Positions 23,201-36,855 of a DNA stretch of 64,000 bases are shown piece after piece. Positions within the stretch are counted from its first letter, which is position 1, and every line of letters starts with the position of its first letter. Source of the stretch: Anaeramoeba ignava (lineage: Eukaryota; Metamonada; Anaeramoebidae); contig JAPDFW010000059.1 in the NCBI GenBank assembly GCA_028826165.1, positions 82,501 through 146,500 of the forward strand, written 5' to 3'. The notes beneath the pieces were generated by a model, which did not search any database, was not told the origin of the DNA, and saw only the letters and a list, made by a program, of their open reading frames with translations. Both the position numbers and the translations under genes were made by a program.

Positions 23201-25149
23201 CTAAATGAATATATCCAAGGAAGAAAAAAATCAGAATAATTCCTAAATAATAAAACAGATGAGCACAACTGAACCAAATTATTGAAGAAAATTAAAATAT
23301 TCCCAGAAAAATAACTGTGTCCTTGATCCTCGAAATTTTGTGAACTCAGAAAATAATCATCAATATTAGATTGACTTTGCATATCGCATTCTTCAATCAA
23401 CTCAAGAAAAGACATTATTGTTGTGATAAACTCTGTGAAAATAAGCTGGTGAAATTGGATGACTTGGTCAGATGATGGGTCGTCTAAAAGCGGAGCATAA
23501 AAAAAGGATCTCCAAAGAACAATATAATTATGATGAATTGTGACTAAATCAAGTTTAGTTGAATTACTTGATTTGAGTTGATCCAAATGTTCGCCGTCTT
23601 TGGGAGGCGATTGTGAATTGCTGAGCTTGTTTGAAACATTGAGATCACGATGCTCACAAAGCGAGACCTTCAATCCAAAGGGGATGATTCGAGTGAGCAA
23701 TTTGAGGAAATTTGGGGTTCCTTTTGAATAAAGAGAAAAAAGTAGTTGAACAAAAGCTTCCAAACTTTTGAAATTATATTGAGAAACTAAGCCAGGGAAG
23801 TTTTGGAAAAATAAAACAAGCATTTGGTTGACGTTCTCGATGATCTCCATTGATATCTTGGAAGAATCAGTGAAACTAACAAGACTAGAAAAGGTTTCCA
23901 AAATATTATGAATATGATTGAAATAGTCGAATTGATCATTAACTGATTCAGTCAATTTGAAGTAGCAATGGTGAGAGAGCTTGAGGAAAATGTCTGAGAT
24001 ATCCTTGCTGTAATGGAAGGTGTGGATTGCAGATGCAAGAGCGCCGATTCCACGGAGAGACCAAGTGATTTCAACAATAGATGATTTTTCTGACATCAAA
24101 CGGTTATTGAGCTGCTCCATGTAATTCTCAAAAATATCAACGGATTCTTGGCTCTCTGCGCGCTGGATAAGCTGCTCAGAGATGTTACGGAAAAATTGTT
24201 CCACGGCATAGCCCGAATCTGTCTTGAATTTCTTGTAATCCACACAATATAACTTGAACAATTGATTCAATAGCATTTCTCGATGATGGAAAATTTGGTT
24301 TCTAAAAAGCTGGGAATGAACAGAAAACAAACGCAGTCCGAGTCTCACGACTTTGTATCTTTTCAGATCTTGATTCGGACTGATTGATGTCAAAACATGA
24401 GAGAAAATCTTGCGATTATTCTGTTCGTTTTGCTCAATAATTTCAGGAAACGACTTGAATAAATAAATTGCGCATTTAAAAGCACCAGAAATTGTTTGAA
24501 GCTCTGGTGTTTTGTTCCATCTTTCGTCTTGTTTAAACTGCTCGTTTAGATTTTCAACCAGAATGTCGAAAATTTCCTGTTTGAAACTTTCCAATTTTAA
24601 CGGAAAAAGATCCGATAATTTTCCAAAAAGTTCAAGTAATCTTCCTTTTACAGATTGAGATAATTTCTTGTTCAGTTCTATGTATTCCTTCATGTAGAAA
24701 TCCATCATTTGCTGCGGATCCACTTTGCTCGAGTTCAAATGCCTTGATTTTAAACTGAGCAATGCAAAAAGTGGGCTTAAAGAAGCCAATTTGACAGTGT
24801 TTGACTTTTCTCTTCGGAATGTGTTCATGCAAAGCGACTTGATTACTTCGAAATAGGAAAGAATTCTTTTCTGGTTGACTCGGATAAACTTGGCCAGGAA
24901 ATAAAGAAGGTATTTTTTGGCAATAACAAAAGGTCTGTTTTGGTGCTGGATTGTTTTTTCGAAAAAGGTTGCTATTCCTATTTGTGGATCAAAAATTAAA
25001 GAGATTTTCGACCATTTTTCACTTTCACTTGCTTGTCGAACAAAACAAAGTTCGAAAATTTCATTGATTGTTATTGTAATATTTGTTTCAATTAATTTTG
25101 GATTTTGAGAAAAACTTTGAAGTTTAATTAAAATTTTTTGTAAATTCAT
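11229..25149 (-). CDS. PRKDC: DNA-dependent protein kinase catalytic subunit (DNA-PKcs), 5 exons
   Basis: PIKK-family Ser/Thr kinase that binds Ku at DNA breaks and drives end joining. Exons: 25149-23126, 22888-17746, 17670-12751, 12551-12494 and 12420-11229. Phases match at every junction, giving about 4444 residues (human about 4128). The long HEAT-repeat N-terminus keeps DNA-PKcs-specific strings (PWIYSFS, GLRLFSVHSQLF, QLIHWFT). The FAT region includes EIPGQYNGQ. The kinase has LPKRLVI (ATP Lys), KGGEDLR, GIGDRHLKNF (catalytic loop) and IDFGYSFG (DFG). The FATC ends in DQATDPNLLGRMYVGFQAWV. DPNLLGR favours DNA-PKcs over ATM, ATR, mTOR or TRRAP. Two +1 frame breaks in exon 2 (about 18.12 and 17.83 kb) must be corrected for lengths to close. 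An A-rich TGAAAA element lies just upstream of the start. Confidence 0.93.
12421..12493 (-). other. DNA-PKcs intron 4 (73 nt)
   Basis: GTTTGC...TTAAAG. Splicing joins the micro-exon (ends AG) to exon 5 (begins A), restoring Arg in KSLR-LPKRLVI. Confidence 0.85.
12494..12551 (-). other. 58-nt micro-exon of DNA-PKcs, start of kinase N-lobe
   Basis: Flanked by AAAATAG and GTTTGC splice sites, phase 1 in and phase 2 out. It encodes KHSKIVSFNETLQVMKSLR, which lines up with the segment that precedes the ATP-binding strand in DNA-PKcs. Without it the kinase N-lobe would lack about 20 residues. Confidence 0.85.
12552..12750 (-). repeat. DNA-PKcs intron 3, TTTTAA-type repeats
   Basis: 199-nt intron, GTAATT...AAATAG. 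On the plus strand it is mostly TTTTAATTTTAA units. It keeps the upstream frame open by chance, which would wrongly extend exon 3. Confidence 0.85.
16420..16890 (-). other. DNA-PKcs low-complexity insert with repeated TIP/TLP and S/T-Q motifs
   Basis: Residues of about 2649-2805 form a disordered Thr/Ser/Gln/Asn segment with repeated TIP-type motifs (KTIPP, STIPL, ETIPL, QTIPM, LTIPQ, ATLPQ). It also has several SQ/TQ dipeptides (YSQT, TTQTQ, STQSD, TQFD, LQSQR). It sits where the vertebrate enzyme carries its autophosphorylation cluster. A similar phospho-switch role is inference. Confidence 0.6.
17671..17745 (-). other. DNA-PKcs intron 2 (75 nt)
   Basis: GTAAAA...TATAAAG, phase 1. Splicing joins EISDLYKN to DDSHFFKKFQIKLNQIY. 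Confidence 0.85.
17817..17842 (-). other. DNA-PKcs +1 frame break, site 2
   Basis: The frame carrying FTNLFDSLN meets TAA at 17817-17819. The homologous continuation YKGIIGCSSEVIGMLL lies one base forward. The upstream limit is a TGA in the downstream frame, so the switch falls within about 25 bases (TTG AAT CTT CCC TTA TAA). No GT...AG intron gives this join. Confidence 0.7.
18098..18140 (-). other. DNA-PKcs +1 frame break, site 1
   Basis: The frame ending DTERNTAKAIY reaches TGA, while DFLLKNLFHHNSLIRHSNLD continues one base forward. A gapless family match is obtained by skipping one T at TAT-TGA, although any switch point in the overlap is possible. Confidence 0.7.
22889..23125 (-). repeat. 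DNA-PKcs intron 1, TTTTAA-type repeats
   Basis: 237-nt intron, GTGAAT...ATAAAG. It is almost entirely TTTTAATTTTAAATTT units on the plus strand. Splicing gives IITR-ICHKHFMFIQ, restoring a conserved stretch. Confidence 0.85.
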
Positions 25150-25174
25150 TTTATAATAATTGAAAAAAAAAAAA

Positions 25175-25199
25175 AGAGAAGAAAAATGAAAAAAATTTT
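25175..25199 (-). promoter_or_regulatory. Candidate core promoter element of DNA-PKcs
   Basis: GAAAAATGAAAAAAA on the plus strand, i.e. a T-run/CAT/T-run on the coding strand, about 30-45 bases upstream of the start. It matches elements upstream of most genes here. Confidence 0.35.
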
Positions 25200-25312
25200 T
25201 TAACGTTTTTTTTATTATTTTTTTAAAAAAATTTTTTGAAAGGAAACAAAAGAATAATAATAAAAATATGAATAATAAAATTTCCTTTTTTTTTTTTTTA
25301 TTATTATTTATT

Positions 25313-28839
<3,527 letters not shown>

Positions 28840-28905
28840 AAAATAAAATAAAAGAATTTATTTATAAAAGGAATAATAAAATATTATAATAAAAAAAAGA
28901 AGAAG

Positions 28906-28976
28906 AAAAAAAAAATGAAAAAAATTTTTTTTAATTAATTTTTTTTTTTCATTTTTCTTTTTTCATTTTTTTTTTC
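28906..28976. promoter_or_regulatory. Bidirectional promoter region, Rab/bZIP
   Basis: Within the 206-base gap between divergent starts lie AAAAAAATGAAAAAAA (Rab side) and TTTTTTCATTTTTCTTTTTTCATTTTT-like sequence (bZIP side). These are mirror copies of the same element. Confidence 0.45.
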
Positions 28977-29045
28977 TTAATTGTTAATTTTTTTTTTTGA
29001 AAAATTTTTCTTTTTAATTTTTGTTATTTGTGAATCTGTGAAATT

Positions 29046-31432
29046 ATGTTTGTTTCAAGTGAATTTCGTAATTCTCGTACTTCTCAAACTTCTCAAAATT
29101 TAATTGACGATTCATTAGATCAAATTGATTATTTTCCAATTGAAGAACAATCTGGATTTTTTACAACTTTTGTTGATCCAAAACCAATAGATAATAATTT
29201 AGGTTTGTTTTTTATTATTTTTTGTTAAGTTTTTATTTTAAAAAAAATTTTTTTTCCATTTCTTTTTTTTTTTTTTTTGTTGTTTTTAAATAAGTTTTTA
29301 AATAAGTTTTTTTGACTTAAAAAAAATTATTATTTTTTCATATAGCAAAAAACAAAACCCCAAAATAGAAATAAATCCAAAAACAATTTAATATAAATAA
29401 TTGAAATTTAAATAAATTTTTTATTTAAATAACAAAGATCAATAAAAAAAAATAATAAATTAAAAAAAAAAAATTAAAAAAAAATTTTGATCCAAAATTT
29501 AAATAAATATTTCATTCATATTTCAATTTAAATTCAATTCAATTTTAATCCAAAATTCAATTTAATACTCAATTCAATATTCAATTCATTATTTAATTCA
29601 TTATTTAATTCAATATTTAATTCAATATTTAATCCAATATTTAATTCAATATTCAATTCAATATTCAATTCAATATTTAATTCAATATTTAATTCAATAT
29701 TTAATTCAATATTTAATTCAATATTCAATTTAATATTTAATTCAATATTTAATTCTAAAATTCAATTTAATATTTAATTCAATATTTAATTCATTATTTA
29801 ATTCATTATTTAATTTAATATTTAATTCAATATTTAATTCAAAATTTAATTCAAAATTTAATTAAATTTAATTCATTATTTAATTCAGTATTTAATTTAA
29901 TATTTAATTCAATATTTAATTTAATATTTAATTCAAAAATTCAATTCAAAATTTAATTTATTATTTAATTCAATATTTAACTCAATATTTAATTCATTAT
30001 TTAATTCATTATTTAATTCATTATTTAATTTAATATTTAATTCATTATTTAATTCATTATTTAATTCAAAATTTAATTCATTATTTAATTCAATATTTAA
30101 TTTAATATTTAATTCAAATTTAATTTAATATTTAAATTTAATTTTTAAATTTAATTCAATATTTAATTCAATATTTAATTCAAAATTCAATTTAATATTT
30201 AATTCAATATTCAATTCATTATTTAATTCAAAATTTAACTCAATATTTAATTCAATACTTAATTCAATATTTAATTCAATATTTAATTCAATATTTAATT
30301 CAATATTTAATTTAATATTTAATTCAATATTTAATTCATTATTTAATTTATTATTTAATTCATTATTTAATTCAATATTTAATTCAATATTTAATTCAAA
30401 ATTTAATTCAATATTTAATTCAAAATTTAATTCAAAATTTAATTCAATATTTCAATTCAATATTTAATTCATTATTTAATTCATTATTTAATCCAATATT
30501 TAATTCAATATTTAATTCAATATTTAATTCATTATTTAATTCAAAATTTAATCCAAAATTCAATTCAATATTTAATTCAAAATTTAATCCAAAATTTAAT
30601 CCAAAATTCAATTCAAAAGAAAAACAACAAGAAAATGAACAACAACAAGAAGAAAAACAACAACAAAAACCAAAAGAAACAAATCAAAAAAAACCAAGAC
30701 GTAAAAAACAAAAAGGAAAGCATTCAAAAACACATAAAAAAACAAAGAAAAGAAAAACACAAGATGATGAAGAAGACGAATTATCATGTAAAACAAAAAA
30801 ACCAAAGAAAAAAAGTAGTAAAAGAAAAAAAGCAGAAGCAAATGTTATTGTAACAATTAAAGATGGACTTGGAAATGAGCAATCTATTGATCTTGCAGGA
30901 AAATTAACAAGAGAACAACTTAGATTGTTAACTTCAAAACAAAAGAAACAAAGAAGAATGATTAAAAATAGAAAAAGTGCTCAAAAATGTAGAGAAAAAA
31001 CTCGTCAAAGAATTGAAGAACTTTCAGAAGAAATTTCTCAAATGCAAGAAGTTAGAGTTGAAATTGAAAGTCAAGTTGAAAATTATAAAAAAGAAAATTT
31101 ATTATTGCATGTAAAATTAAAATTTAAAATTAAAATTAAAATTAAAATTAAAATTAAAATTAAAATTAAAATTAAAATTAAAATTAAATTTAAAATTAAA
31201 ATTAAAATTAAAATTAAAATTAAAATTAAAATTAAAATTAAAATTAAAATTAAAATTAAAATTAAAATTAAAATTAAAAAATTAAAATTATTTTTTATAG
31301 CAAGAGATTGAAATATTAAAGAAAGAACTCTCAAGAACAAGAGAACAAACTGGTTTATATCAAAATCCAATTTCTCAAGCAATAAATGATCCAAATATTT
31401 TTGTTAGTGATATGAGAAATTTTTTGAATTGA
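29046..31432 (+). CDS. bZIP transcription factor, 3 exons
   Basis: Nuclear DNA-binding protein. Exons 29046-29202, 30620-31110 and 31301-31432 join in phase (1 then 0), giving about 259 residues. The N-terminus is Ser/Thr-rich. Exon 2 opens with Gln/Glu and then Lys/Arg clusters that look like nuclear localisation signals. The basic region KNRKSAQKCREKTRQRIEEL has the N-x7-R signature. The leucine-zipper heptads run from EELSEEISQM across the exon 2/3 junction to EIEILKKEL. The second intron therefore splits the zipper. A 1.4-kb repeat intron separates exons 1 and 2, and a 190-nt AAAATT repeat intron separates exons 2 and 3. Target genes unknown. Confidence 0.88.
29203..30619 (+). repeat. bZIP intron 1 with TTTAATTCAATA 12-mer array
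   Basis: From about 29520 the intron is built of TTTAATTCAATA, TTTAATTCATTA and TTTAATTCAAAA variants. This repeat type differs from the neighbouring Rab intron. Acceptor chosen at TTCAAAAG|AA because it restores phase (Glu codon). Confidence 0.9.
31111..31300 (+). repeat. bZIP intron 2, AAAATT repeats
   Basis: GTAAAA...TTATAG, about 190 nt and nearly pure AAAATT. Read through, it would append a false I-K run to the protein. Confidence 0.9.
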
Positions 31433-31689
31433 AAATTTAAATTTTTTGAATGATTTTTTTTTTTCTTAAAAATGATTTTAAATTCTTTAATGTTTTCCAC
31501 AAATTTAGCTTAGTTATTTGGTTCTAAAAGAATTGAATTGAATTGAATTGAATTGGAAACAAAACAAAATAGCAAAATTCATAGTTTAATTTTTTATAAC
31601 GAATAAAAAATTAAAAAAAAAAAAACAGTATAAAAAAATATTTAAATTTTTTTTTTTTCATTTTTTTCTTTTTTATTTTTATTATTAAA

Positions 31690-32976
31690 ATGAATTCAAA
31701 AATAAATCAAGTTTTTACAGATTTACAAAAAGAAGTTCGTTGTCAAATTTGTTTAGATACATTTAAAAGCCCATTTTCACTTCCTTGTAATCATATTTTT
31801 TGTTCTGAATGGTAAAAAAATAAAAATAAAAATAAAAATAAAAATAAAAATAAAAATAATTATAAAAAAATAAAAAGTATTTTTGCTGCTTCAAGAGTTT
31901 CTCAAAAATGTCCACTTTGTAAAGAACCTTTTTCAAATAGAGATCTTCAACCAGTTTCACATTTAAAAAAACTTGTCAGACATATAAATCAATTTGAAAA
32001 AATACTTATAAATGAAAATATAATGGAAAAACCATTTGAATATAAACTTCCGCCAATTACAAAAAAACCTGAAAATAACGAAAGAAAAAAAACTAAAAAA
32101 AAATCAACACAATCAAGTCCAAAAAAAAGAAAAGATCCTGAACCAGCAAAAAACTTGAAATCACAAATTATTCGAGAAAAATTCCAAATCAAAAAACCCC
32201 AAAAAAAAGAAAATAAAAATAGTCGTTTCATCAAGTTCTCTTTCAGAAAAACAACAGAAAGAAATGGAGAAAATTTGTGAAAAATTGAATTGGGAATTTT
32301 GCAATGAAATTTCAAATAGTGTCACTCATCTTGTCATGCCAAAAAGAAATAATAATCTAACATCAAGAACAAGCAAGTATTTAAAAGCATTAATACAAGG
32401 AATTTGGATTGTGAATTTTGATTGGATCAAAAAATGTGGAAAAAAAGGAAAATTTATTAAAGAAAAAGAATTTGAATTTGAAGGTGATGAAGAAAATACT
32501 GGAGGTCCAAAAAAATCAAGAGAATCCAAAAAAATGTTGTTTGAAAATTTATTTTTTTATGTTCATGAACAATATCAAGCTGATGATTCTCCTCCTTCAG
32601 AAACTCTTAGTGATTTAATTCTTAATGGAGGTGGAAATATTGTTTTTCAAAATGAAAAAAACAAATTTACTGTTAAAGGTTGTTTTGTCAATCAAAAATC
32701 AAAAAAGGAAAAGAATGAAAAAATCAAAATCAAAATCAAAAGAAATCAAGAACTTCCAAAAAAAATTCTTCAAATCAAGATGATATTTCAAAATCTCTTT
32801 TGGTTTTATGTGATTCAAATTGTTATCAATTTGGTATTCAAAAAGTTCTATTCTCTTTACAAGAAAATAATTTTGATTTAAATAATTTTAAGACAATTAA
32901 TCCAAAATGGCTTTTGGATTCAATTAGTAAATTTAAATTAAGGAAAATTAATGAATTTAAAGTGAATTTACTTTAA
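31690..32976 (+). CDS. BRCA1-like RING + tandem BRCT protein, 2 exons, two frame breaks
   Basis: Probable nuclear E3 ubiquitin ligase of the BRCA1/BARD1 class. Exon 1 (31690-31811) and exon 2 (31878-32976) flank a 66-nt intron; splicing makes the seventh-of-eight zinc ligand set complete. Ligands are C18, C21, C33, H35, C38, C41, C52 and C55. RING text CPLCKEPFSNRDLQ parallels BRCA1. A Lys-rich linker of about 125 residues follows, then BRCT 1 (KIVVSSSLSEKQ ... VTHLVM ... IVNFDWI), GGPKKSRES between the repeats, and BRCT 2 ending INPKWLLDSI. The inter-BRCT string is BRCA1-like, and there are no ankyrin repeats as in BARD1. One extra base lies in or near 32156-32210 and one base is missing in the A-run at 32757-32764; together they balance, giving about 406 residues. 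Either homopolymer errors or decay. Confidence 0.85.
32156..32279 (+). other. Frame break 1 in the BRCA1-like gene (+1)
   Basis: The RING/linker frame stops at 32279, whereas BRCT 1 is read one base forward from a frame opened after TGA at about 32156. The A6-C4-A8 run at 32191-32208 is the likeliest slip point. Confidence 0.6.
32755..32768 (+). other. Frame break 2 in the BRCA1-like gene (-1)
   Basis: An eight-A run after CTTCC. With nine As the frame continues to KSLLVLCDSNCYQFG and the conserved BRCT end PKWLLDSI; as written the frame goes to an unrelated hydrophobic tail. Confidence 0.65.
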
Positions 32977-33109
32977 ATGAATTTTGGAATAAATTTTTAA
33001 ATCAATTTTTATTATTATTTTTTATTTTGATTTCAAAAAAAGAAAATGGAAAAAAATAGAAAAGAAAAAAATGAAAAGAAAGAAAGAAAGAAAGAATGAA
33101 AGAAAGAAT

Positions 33110-36100
33110 TCATTGGCAATAACCAGCAGGAATTAAACCTTGTTTTCCTTGACTATTAGAAACATAATACCAACCTTCATATTCTTGAACAAGAGTAAAA
33201 ACTTCACCTTCAGTCATATCTAATTCATCTTCTCCACCTTTTTGATAAGAATAAACTGCAACAAGTTGTCTTGCTGTTTGAGTTTGAGGTTGAATTTCGG
33301 GTTGTTGTGTTTGTTGATTTGTTGTATCAACAATTTCTACATAAGTTGAAGGGATAAGACCTTGATTTCCATTAAATTCTGCAAGCCACCTTTAAAATAA
33401 ATGAAAAATATTTTAATTAAAAAAAAGTGGAACAAAAATAATTTAATTTAATTTAGATTTAATTTATGATTTATATTTAATTTAGATTTAATTTAGATTT
33501 AATTTAGATTTAATTTAGATTTAATTTATATTTAATTTATATTTAATTTAGATTTAGATTTAGATTTAGATTTAATTTAAATTTAGATTTAATTTATATT
33601 TAATTTAGATTTAATTTAGATTTAATTTATATTTAATTTAGATTTAATTTAGATTTAATTTAGATTTAATTTAGATTTAATTTAGATTTAATTTAGATTT
33701 AATTTAATTTAGATTTAATTTAGATTTAATTTAGATTTAATTTAGATTTAATTTAGATTTAATTTAGATTTAATTTAGATTTAATTTATATTTAATTTAT
33801 ATTTAATTTAGATTTAATTTAGATTTAATTTAGATTTAATTTAGATTTAATTTAGATTTAGATTTAATTTATATTTAATTTATATTTAATTTAGATTTAA
33901 TTTAGATTTAATTTAGATTTAATTTAGATTTAATTTAGATTTAATTTAGATTTAATTTAGATTTAATTTAGATTTAATTTAGATTTAATTTAATTTAGAT
34001 TTAATTTAGATTTAATTTAGATTTAATTTAGATTTAAATTTAATTTAGATTTAATTTATATTTAAATTTGGATTTACCATCCACTTTCAATTTTAGATTT
34101 AATTTAGATTTAATTTAGATTTAATTTAGATTTAATTTAGATTTCATTTGATTTAATTTCATTTAATCAAAAGAAATTTAGATTTAACTTTTGGATTTGT
34201 GTAGTTTGGTTGATTTATATTTTTGAATTTAGAATTTGTTTTTAGATTTATTTAGATTTAATTTTGATTTAATTTAGTTTTGTTTTTTGATTTGAATTTA
34301 GGATCTTTTTTGGAATTCCAGTATTATATTTAAACTAAATTTAATTTAAATTTATTTTTATATTTTATTTAATTTATTTTATTTAATTTAGATTTAATTT
34401 TTTTTAATTTAAATTTAATTTATATTTCTGTTATTTAATTTTGATTTTGGATTTAAAGTTACCATCCACTTTCATTTTGTGAAATAATTGTTAATTAATT
34501 GCCCTAAATGAAAATTAATTCCAAGTTCTCCTTCATTTGGTTGATCATAATCAAAAAGAACTTTAGCCTTAACTTGTGGAGATTGTGTAGTTTGATTGAT
34601 TGGATTTTGAGTTGGAGAATTTGTTTTTTGTGTTATATTTTGAGTTTGAACAACTTGAGTTTCTGTTTTTCCTATTTGAAGTTTAGGATCTTTTTCTGGA
34701 ATTCCAGTATTATGATTAAACTAAAAAAATAATAAATTTATTTTATAAATTATTTAATTATTTTCTAAATTATTTGATTATTTTCTAAATTATTTAATAC
34801 TTTCTGTTCATAATATTGTTTTTTTGGAGGAGAAGGAAATTCTCCTACTTTGAAGGTAGTTGTAATATATTCATTAATAGATTCTTCGCTAAATGAAAAT
34901 TCTTCTCGAATTTTGTCTGTTTTTTCTTTTAATTCTTTGGCATAACTTTCTTGATCTGTAAGATAAATTGTTAATAAATTTTTTGTATCAAGAAGCTTTT
35001 GATTTTCGAGTTGTTCTAAATTATCAAAAAGACCCGAAATTTTTACATTAAAACCTTCTTGACGAGTAAACAAAAGTGAATGAAAATCTTTGAATCGTTC
35101 TTCTAATTCCTTTTGATCTTTTTGGATATTGACTAATTTTGATTCCAACTTTGATTTTAAAATTTAAAATTAAAATTCAAATCAAAATTTAAATTAAAAT
35201 TTTTTTATTACTTTTGATTTATCTTTTGGATCAGTTGCTTTTAATAATTCAAGTTCATATTTTTCTAATTCTTCACTTTTTTTAAAATATTCATCTTTTA
35301 TTTTTTCATAATCTTTTTTTGTTGTATCAAAAATTTGTTTTTCTGTTTTAATTTGATCAAAAATATGTTTTGATTTTTCTTCAAATCCGAGAATGTCTGT
35401 CATTTTTTTGAGATGCTCTTTAATTTTAGTATTTTTTTCATTAATACTTTCATGTGTTGATTTAGATTCTAATAAAAGTGCAGACCAACATTTTGAAATT
35501 GGTCTTTTGAATTTTTAATTATTTATTTTGTAAATTATTTTATAAAATATTTTATTAATTATTTTATTAATTATTTTATTAATTATTTTATTAATTATTT
35601 TATTAATTATTTTATTAATTATTTTATTAATTATTTTATTAAATATTTTATAATTATTTTATTAAATATTTTATAAATTATTTTATTAAATATTTTATTA
35701 AATATTTTGGAATGATTTTGTTAATTATTTATTAAATATTTTATTAATTATTTTATTAATTATTTTGTTAATTATTTTATAAATTATTTTATTAATTATT
35801 TAGTAAATTATTTTATAAATTATTTTATTAATTATTTTATTAATATTTTGTAAATTATTTTATTAATTATTTTGATTAAATTATTTTAATAATTATTTTA
35901 TTAATTATTTTATTAATTGTTTTGTTAATTATTTTTTTTATTTAATTATTTTGTTAATTATTTTGTTAATTATTTAGTTAAATTTTGTAAATTATTTTTA
36001 TTAATTATTTTATTAAATATTTTATTAAATGTTTTATTAATTATTTTATTAATTATTTAGTTAAAATTTTGTTAAATATTTTATTAAATGTTTTATTAAT

Positions 36101-36715
36101 TATTTAGTTAAAATTTTGTAAATTATTTTATTAAATGTTTTATTAATTATTTTATAAAATTATTTTGATTAATTATTTTATTAATTATTTTATTAAATAT
36201 TTAGTTAAAATTTTGTTAATTATTTTATTAATTATTTTATTAATTATTTTATAAATTATTTTATTAATTATTTTATAAATATTTTGTTAATTATTTTGTA
36301 AATTATTTTGTTAAATTATTTTATTAATTGTTTAGTTAAAATTTTGTTAAAATTTTGTTAAATATTTTGTTAATTATTTTGTAAAAGAGAAAGAAAGCAA
36401 AAAAAAAAGGTTGTATTGTTTTTGTTTTTGATTTTGTAAAATAAAAATTTTTAAATAAAGATTGTAAATTTTAAATTGTAAATTGTAAAAGTAATAAAAA
36501 TAATTTTTTTTTGGCAATTAAAAAGCTAACCCTGTAGTTTCTGCAATTTGTTTATTTTCTGTATTATTTAAGATTTTTTTCAATTTTTTAGAATATTCAT
36601 TTTCAATAACTGAAGTTGTATTCATTAAATGTTGAATTTTTTTAATTTTATCAGTGGTTTCATTTGTAAAATTTAAAATAAATGATTCAGAATCCCAAAA
36701 ACGAGAGAAAGACAT
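33110..36715 (-). CDS. F-BAR + two SH3 protein (Bzz1/FCHSD-like), 5 exons
   Basis: Membrane-curving actin adaptor. Exons 36715-36531, 35503-35212, 35148-34801, 34720-34463 and 33389-33110 give about 453 residues once one extra base is removed in exon 4. The N-terminus MSFSRFWDSESFI and IENEYSKKLKKIL is a typical FCH/F-BAR start, followed by coiled-coil F-BAR helices in exons 2-3. SH3-1 is split by intron 4: AKVLFDYDQPNEGELG and TIISQNESGW in exon 4, WLAEFNGNQGLIPSTYVEIV in exon 5. SH3-2 is AVYSYQKGGEDELDM ... GWYYV ... QGLIPAGY, ending at the stop. The architecture matches proteins linking endocytic membrane to WASP/Arp2/3. The frame break lies near 34480-34500. Divergent partner of the aldo/keto reductase gene. 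Confidence 0.88.
33420..34462 (-). repeat. F-BAR/SH3 intron 4 with TTTAGATTTAAT 12-mer array and a decayed exon copy
   Basis: TTTAGATTTAAT units (TTTATATTTAAT variants) dominate 33430-34180. Between 34070 and 34345 are diverged copies of pieces of exon 4 and its splice sites. Confidence 0.85.
35510..36530 (-). repeat. F-BAR/SH3 intron 1, ATTTTATTAATT repeats
   Basis: About 1 kb of ATTTTATTAATT, ATTTTGTTAATT and ATTTTATAAATT units. It is a different repeat type from intron 4 of the same gene. Confidence 0.9.
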
Positions 36716-36751
36716 TTTTTTTTCTTCTTTTTGAATAGATTTTTGTTTAAA

Positions 36752-36842
36752 GAATTAAAAATGAAAAAAAATGAAAAAGCAAAATTTTTTTTCCCTTTTT
36801 TTTTTTCAAATCATTTTTTTCATTTTTAATTCATTTTTCTTT
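36752..36842. promoter_or_regulatory. Bidirectional promoter region, F-BAR/aldo-keto reductase
   Basis: In the 140-base gap between divergent starts, AAAAATGAAAAAAAATGAAAAA lies on one side and CATTTTTTTCATTTTTAATT on the other. These are the same recurrent element facing both ways. Confidence 0.4.
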
Positions 36843-36855
36843 TTGTTGAGTTAAA

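Noticed and set aside
13792-25108. Numerous 60-140-codon ORFs antisense or out of frame to DNA-PKcs
   Set aside because: They are shadows of the real frame, with no independent motifs.
31690-32976. BARD1 rather than BRCA1 identity
   Set aside because: No ankyrin repeats lie between RING and BRCT, and the RING tail and inter-BRCT GPKKSRES resemble BRCA1; still not excluded without a tree.
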